Source: Octadecabacter sp. SW4 (GTDB lineage: Bacteria; Pseudomonadota; Alphaproteobacteria; Rhodobacterales; Rhodobacteraceae). Taken from it: DNA of 64,000 nucleotides. Shown piece after piece: positions 61,763-64,000 of the stretch (position 1 is its first letter; every line of letters begins with the position of its first letter). The notes beneath the pieces were generated by a model. It searched no databases. It saw only the letters and a program-made list of their open reading frames with translations, and was not told the DNA's origin. The position numbers and the translations under genes are program-made. The stretch spans positions 248,001 through 312,000 of the forward strand of contig NZ_CP042819.1 of assembly GCF_008065155.1 (NCBI RefSeq), written 5' to 3'.

Positions 61763-62605
61763 TCAACCTCGCAACAGCACCCAATCCAGCAGGCGTGTTG
61801 ACAGCACCCGCCTGATCGCGCCCGCAAAATAGGTGGGCGTCGTGACATAGTAGCGCGGGCGCGGGCGATCTGCCGTTACAGCGCGCAACAGTTTTTGTGT
61901 CACGGCGTCCGGGGGCAATTCAAACCGATCGGGACCGCGATCTTCATATAGCCGTTTCAGCAGTTTCGCGTGATATTCTTCGGCGCGGGCCGAGTTTTCC
62001 CAATCGATGAACCGTTCGAAATGCGGGATCGAATTGGCCCTGATTTTCGACGTGATCGGGCCCGGTTCAATCAGAATCACCGCAATCGCCGTGTCACGCA
62101 TTTCAAGGCGCAGAACATCGGTCAGCCCCTCCATCGCGTATTTCGTTGCCACGTAGGCTCCGCGCCATTGCATCGGGATCAGCCCCAGCACGGAACTGCA
62201 ATTCACTATCCGCCCGTGCCCCTGCGCGCGCATCACCGGGATCACGGCGCGGGTCAGCTCGTGCACGCCAAACAGATTGGTCTCAAAGATGTTGCGCAGG
62301 GCATCGCGCGGCAAATCCTCGATCGCGCCGGGAATGGCATAGGCGCCGTTGTTAAATACGGCGTGCAGGGTGCCGCCTGTTCCAGCCAGCACCATGGCCA
62401 GACCGGCATGAATGCTGTCGCTGTCGGCGTAATCGATCTGCGGGCTTTCAAAACCTTCATCACGCAGGCGGACGCAGTCGGCCTCTTGTCGGCAGGATGC
62501 AAACACGCGCCAGCCCGCCGCACGCATACCGTGGGCCGCGTTATGGCCGATACCAGAGGAACACCCAGTGATCAGGATGCTGGGTTTGTCGGATTGATCT
62601 GTCAT
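61763..62605 (-). CDS. classical short-chain dehydrogenase/reductase
   Basis: A 280-residue oxidoreductase. The cofactor motif is TGCSSGIG at about 14–21, NNGAYA replaces NNAG, catalytic Ser lies in IVNCSSVLGLI and Tyr-x-x-x-Lys in GAYVATKYAMEG. EPGPITSKIRAN follows as the PG motif. The C-terminal part is longer than in minimal SDRs and may bind a lipid-like substrate (17-β-HSD/retinol-dehydrogenase type). It stands alone between the adenosyltransferase group and the SH3 gene. The substrate is unknown. Confidence 0.88.
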   Translation of the reverse strand: MTDQSDKPSILITGCSSGIGHNAAHGMRAAGWRVFASCRQEADCVRLRDEGFESPQIDYADSDSIHAGLAMVLAGTGGTLHAVFNNGAYAIPGAIEDLPRDALRNIFETNLFGVHELTRAVIPVMRAQGHGRIVNCSSVLGLIPMQWRGAYVATKYAMEGLTDVLRLEMRDTAIAVILIEPGPITSKIRANSIPHFERFIDWENSARAEEYHAKLLKRLYEDRGPDRFELPPDAVTQKLLRAVTADRPRPRYYVTTPTYFAGAIRRVLSTRLLDWVLLRG

Positions 62606-62644
62606 TGTGCCTAAGTGACGTCAGATGGCGCCGCAAACAAGGGC

Positions 62645-63127
62645 TTAACTGTCACCCAGCAGCCGCTCTGCCATCCAGCCTTCTTGGCCGGTCTGGAAGA
62701 TCAACACACGGGCCCAGCCATCAGCGTTGACTTCAAGCACCTCGGCCTCGGTGCCACGGGGCAGGGTGTCAAGCACGCGATACCCAGTGCCCGGCCCACT
62801 GCGCATATTCACACGTTCAGCCGCAACCGAGCGCATGTCCTGCACCGCGACTTCGGGGACCACGTCGACGATGTCGGGCTGAGTTTCTTCGGCGGGCTGA
62901 GGTTCATAGGCCGCAGCCAGCGTCATGAGCGTTTCGGTTTCGGCGCGCGCGACGATGTCTTGCGCAACCTCGGGTTCGACCGCAGGTGCGACCACTTGCG
63001 CGACGACAGCCTCGGCAGGTTCGGTAATTTCTACGGTCGCCACTTCGGGCACGAAATCGGCCCCACCGGACAATTCATAGTATCCCCAGCCCAAAAAGCC
63101 GAAGGTCAGCACAATAAAACGAGTCAC
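62645..63127 (-). CDS. membrane-anchored SH3-domain protein
   Basis: About 160 residues. An N-terminal helix (TRFIVLTFGFLGWGYYELSGG) anchors it, with an acidic, Ala/Val/Glu/Pro-rich linker (about 30–100), then a bacterial SH3_3 domain. The SH3 part includes VNMRSGPGTGYRVLDTLPRG and WARVLIFQTGQEGWMAERLL. Such domains bind cell-wall peptides. A GTG at 63127 with GGGGGA upstream is the preferred start; a TTG at 63151 is in frame. Confidence 0.83.
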   Translation of the reverse strand: MTRFIVLTFGFLGWGYYELSGGADFVPEVATVEITEPAEAVVAQVVAPAVEPEVAQDIVARAETETLMTLAAAYEPQPAEETQPDIVDVVPEVAVQDMRSVAAERVNMRSGPGTGYRVLDTLPRGTEAEVLEVNADGWARVLIFQTGQEGWMAERLLGDS

Positions 63128-63269
63128 GACAAATCCCCCAGAGATTCGCAAAGTTCACAAACAGTAACGCCAAGTTACATCACCGAGAGCGGAGCGGGCA
63201 GGGAAAAGTTTAACATCCTTCCCCGTTTGTGTGCTTTACGCCTCAATTGTCGATGGATACACAGCATCT

Positions 63270-64000
63270 ATGAGCAGTGACGTAGACGACCCCAATATCG
63301 GCATGCCCGACCTGACAGAACCGTTGCGCCGCGCGCTGGGCGAGCGGTATCTGACCTATGCGTTATCCACGATCATGCACCGCGCATTGCCGGATGCGCG
63401 TGACGGGCTGAAACCCGTGCATCGCCGGATTTTGTTTGCGATGTCGCGGTTGAAGCTCACCGCGACGGGAGGTTTCCTTAAATCTGCCAAGATCAGCGGC
63501 GATACGATGGGCGATTTTCACCCGCATGGTGATATGGCGATCTACGATGCGATGGCCCGCCTCGCGCAGGACTTTAACGTGCGTTATCCGCTGGTCCACG
63601 GGCAGGGGAATTTCGGCAATATCGACGGTGATAACCCCGCTGCCAGTCGCTATACCGAGGCCCGCATGACCGCCGCTGCCGAGGCCTTGTTGGAAGGTAT
63701 GGCTGAAAATGCGGTTGATTTCCGCCCCAACTATGACGGGCGCCTTGAAGAACCCGTTGTTCTGCCCGCCGCCTTTCCGAACCTGCTTGCCAATGGGTCC
63801 AGCGGAATTGCCGTGGGGATGGCTACGAACATCCCGCCGCACAACCTGCACGAATTGATTGATGCCTGCCTGCATCTGATCAAATCGCCGAATGCCCGGG
63901 ATGAAACGCTGGTTGAATACATCCCCGGCCCCGATTTCCCGACCGGCGGCGTGATCGTTGAACCGCCCGAGAATATCCGCGAGGCCTATCGCAGCGGCAA
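63270..64000 (+). CDS. parC: DNA topoisomerase IV subunit A (5' part, runs off the window)
   Basis: The open frame from ATG 63270 has no stop before the window ends (243 codons seen). It encodes [20 protein letters not shown] and [21 protein letters not shown], followed by [20 protein letters not shown], and [20 protein letters not shown], in which the Tyr is the DNA-linking residue. [11 protein letters not shown] follows. The short N-terminus and [17 protein letters not shown] favour ParC over GyrA. It is preceded by about 140 bp that separate it from the divergent SH3 gene. Confidence 0.95.
   Translation, partial: MSSDVDDPNIGMPDLTEPLRRALGERYLTYALSTIMHRALPDARDGLKPVHRRILFAMSRLKLTATGGFLKSAKISGDTMGDFHPHGDMAIYDAMARLAQDFNVRYPLVHGQGNFGNIDGDNPAASRYTEARMTAAAEALLEGMAENAVDFRPNYDGRLEEPVVLPAAFPNLLANGSSGIAVGMATNIPPHNLHELIDACLHLIKSPNARDETLVEYIPGPDFPTGGVIVEPPENIREAYRSG

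Noticed and set aside
1-64000. tRNA, rRNA, CRISPR array, prophage or integrase
   Set aside because: No cloverleaf-like sequence, no regularly spaced repeats, and no phage structural or integrase genes were seen on reading the window, so the island was not called an integrase-type element.

Overview
The window looks like a chromosomal segment of a marine alphaproteobacterium of the Rhodobacteraceae (Roseobacter group). Supporting signs are the rpoZ–rsh–DUF2062–pdxJ–acpS–lepB–rnc–era–recO gene order, the ChvG/ChvI–short HprK–RapZ–EIIA–HPr string, a methylsuccinyl-CoA dehydrogenase of the ethylmalonyl-CoA pathway, and a cobalamin adenosyltransferase paired with a twin-helix small membrane protein. 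Many adjacent genes overlap by ATGA. No rRNA, tRNA or CRISPR array was seen.

Layout. (1) 1–6.3 kb is accessory: a GntR regulator, a MATE transporter, a KduD-like dehydrogenase, a Gfo/Idh-like protein and D-mannonate dehydratase (hexuronate/mannonate catabolism). A scar zone follows with truncated remnants of a Gfo/Idh oxidoreductase, a ParB-like protein, possibly a methyltransferase, and a PhnB/VOC protein around an intact DUF3429 membrane protein. (2) 6.3–28.8 kb is mostly core: ispH, a cytochrome c, an NYN protein, folK, rpoZ, rsh, the pdxJ-to-recO operon, mcd, pckA, chvIG, and PTS-type regulators ending in an acyltransferase. (3) 29.2–56.7 kb is a dense accessory island. It holds a tripartite tricarboxylate transporter with its own two-component system and a tricarballylate-dehydrogenase-like cluster. 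Next comes a Rieske oxygenase/PanB/MarR/DmdA-like module, then a LysR–DUF2218–SnoaL–NmrA group. The island ends with a LacI-controlled sugar ABC transporter plus GH63-type hydrolase, and a heavy-metal module (CmtR-like ArsR, HMA–CDF exporter, LspA). (4) 57–64 kb is core again: hydroxybutyryl-CoA dehydrogenase, DUF6473, etfAB, adenosyltransferase, SDR, SH3 protein, and the start of parC, which runs off the window.

The main structural observation is that the island in (3) is bracketed by two direct repeats of about 0.4 kb (28772–29156 and 56750–57177). Each holds the same internally deleted IS5-type transposase relic plus the last 81 bp of the hydroxybutyryl-CoA dehydrogenase gene. The right copy is continuous with the intact gene; the left is an orphan tail. 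This is what integration of a circle by homologous recombination, or a duplication event, would leave. It suggests that the acyltransferase and hbd were once neighbours separated only by the IS relic.

How the genes may work together is inference. Core methylsuccinyl-CoA dehydrogenase would pass electrons to EtfAB, and the adenosyltransferase would supply B12 coenzyme to the mutases of the same pathway. The island adds uptake and breakdown of tricarboxylates, methylated compounds and a glycosylglycerate-like solute, each with a local regulator and in several cases a visible operator palindrome.
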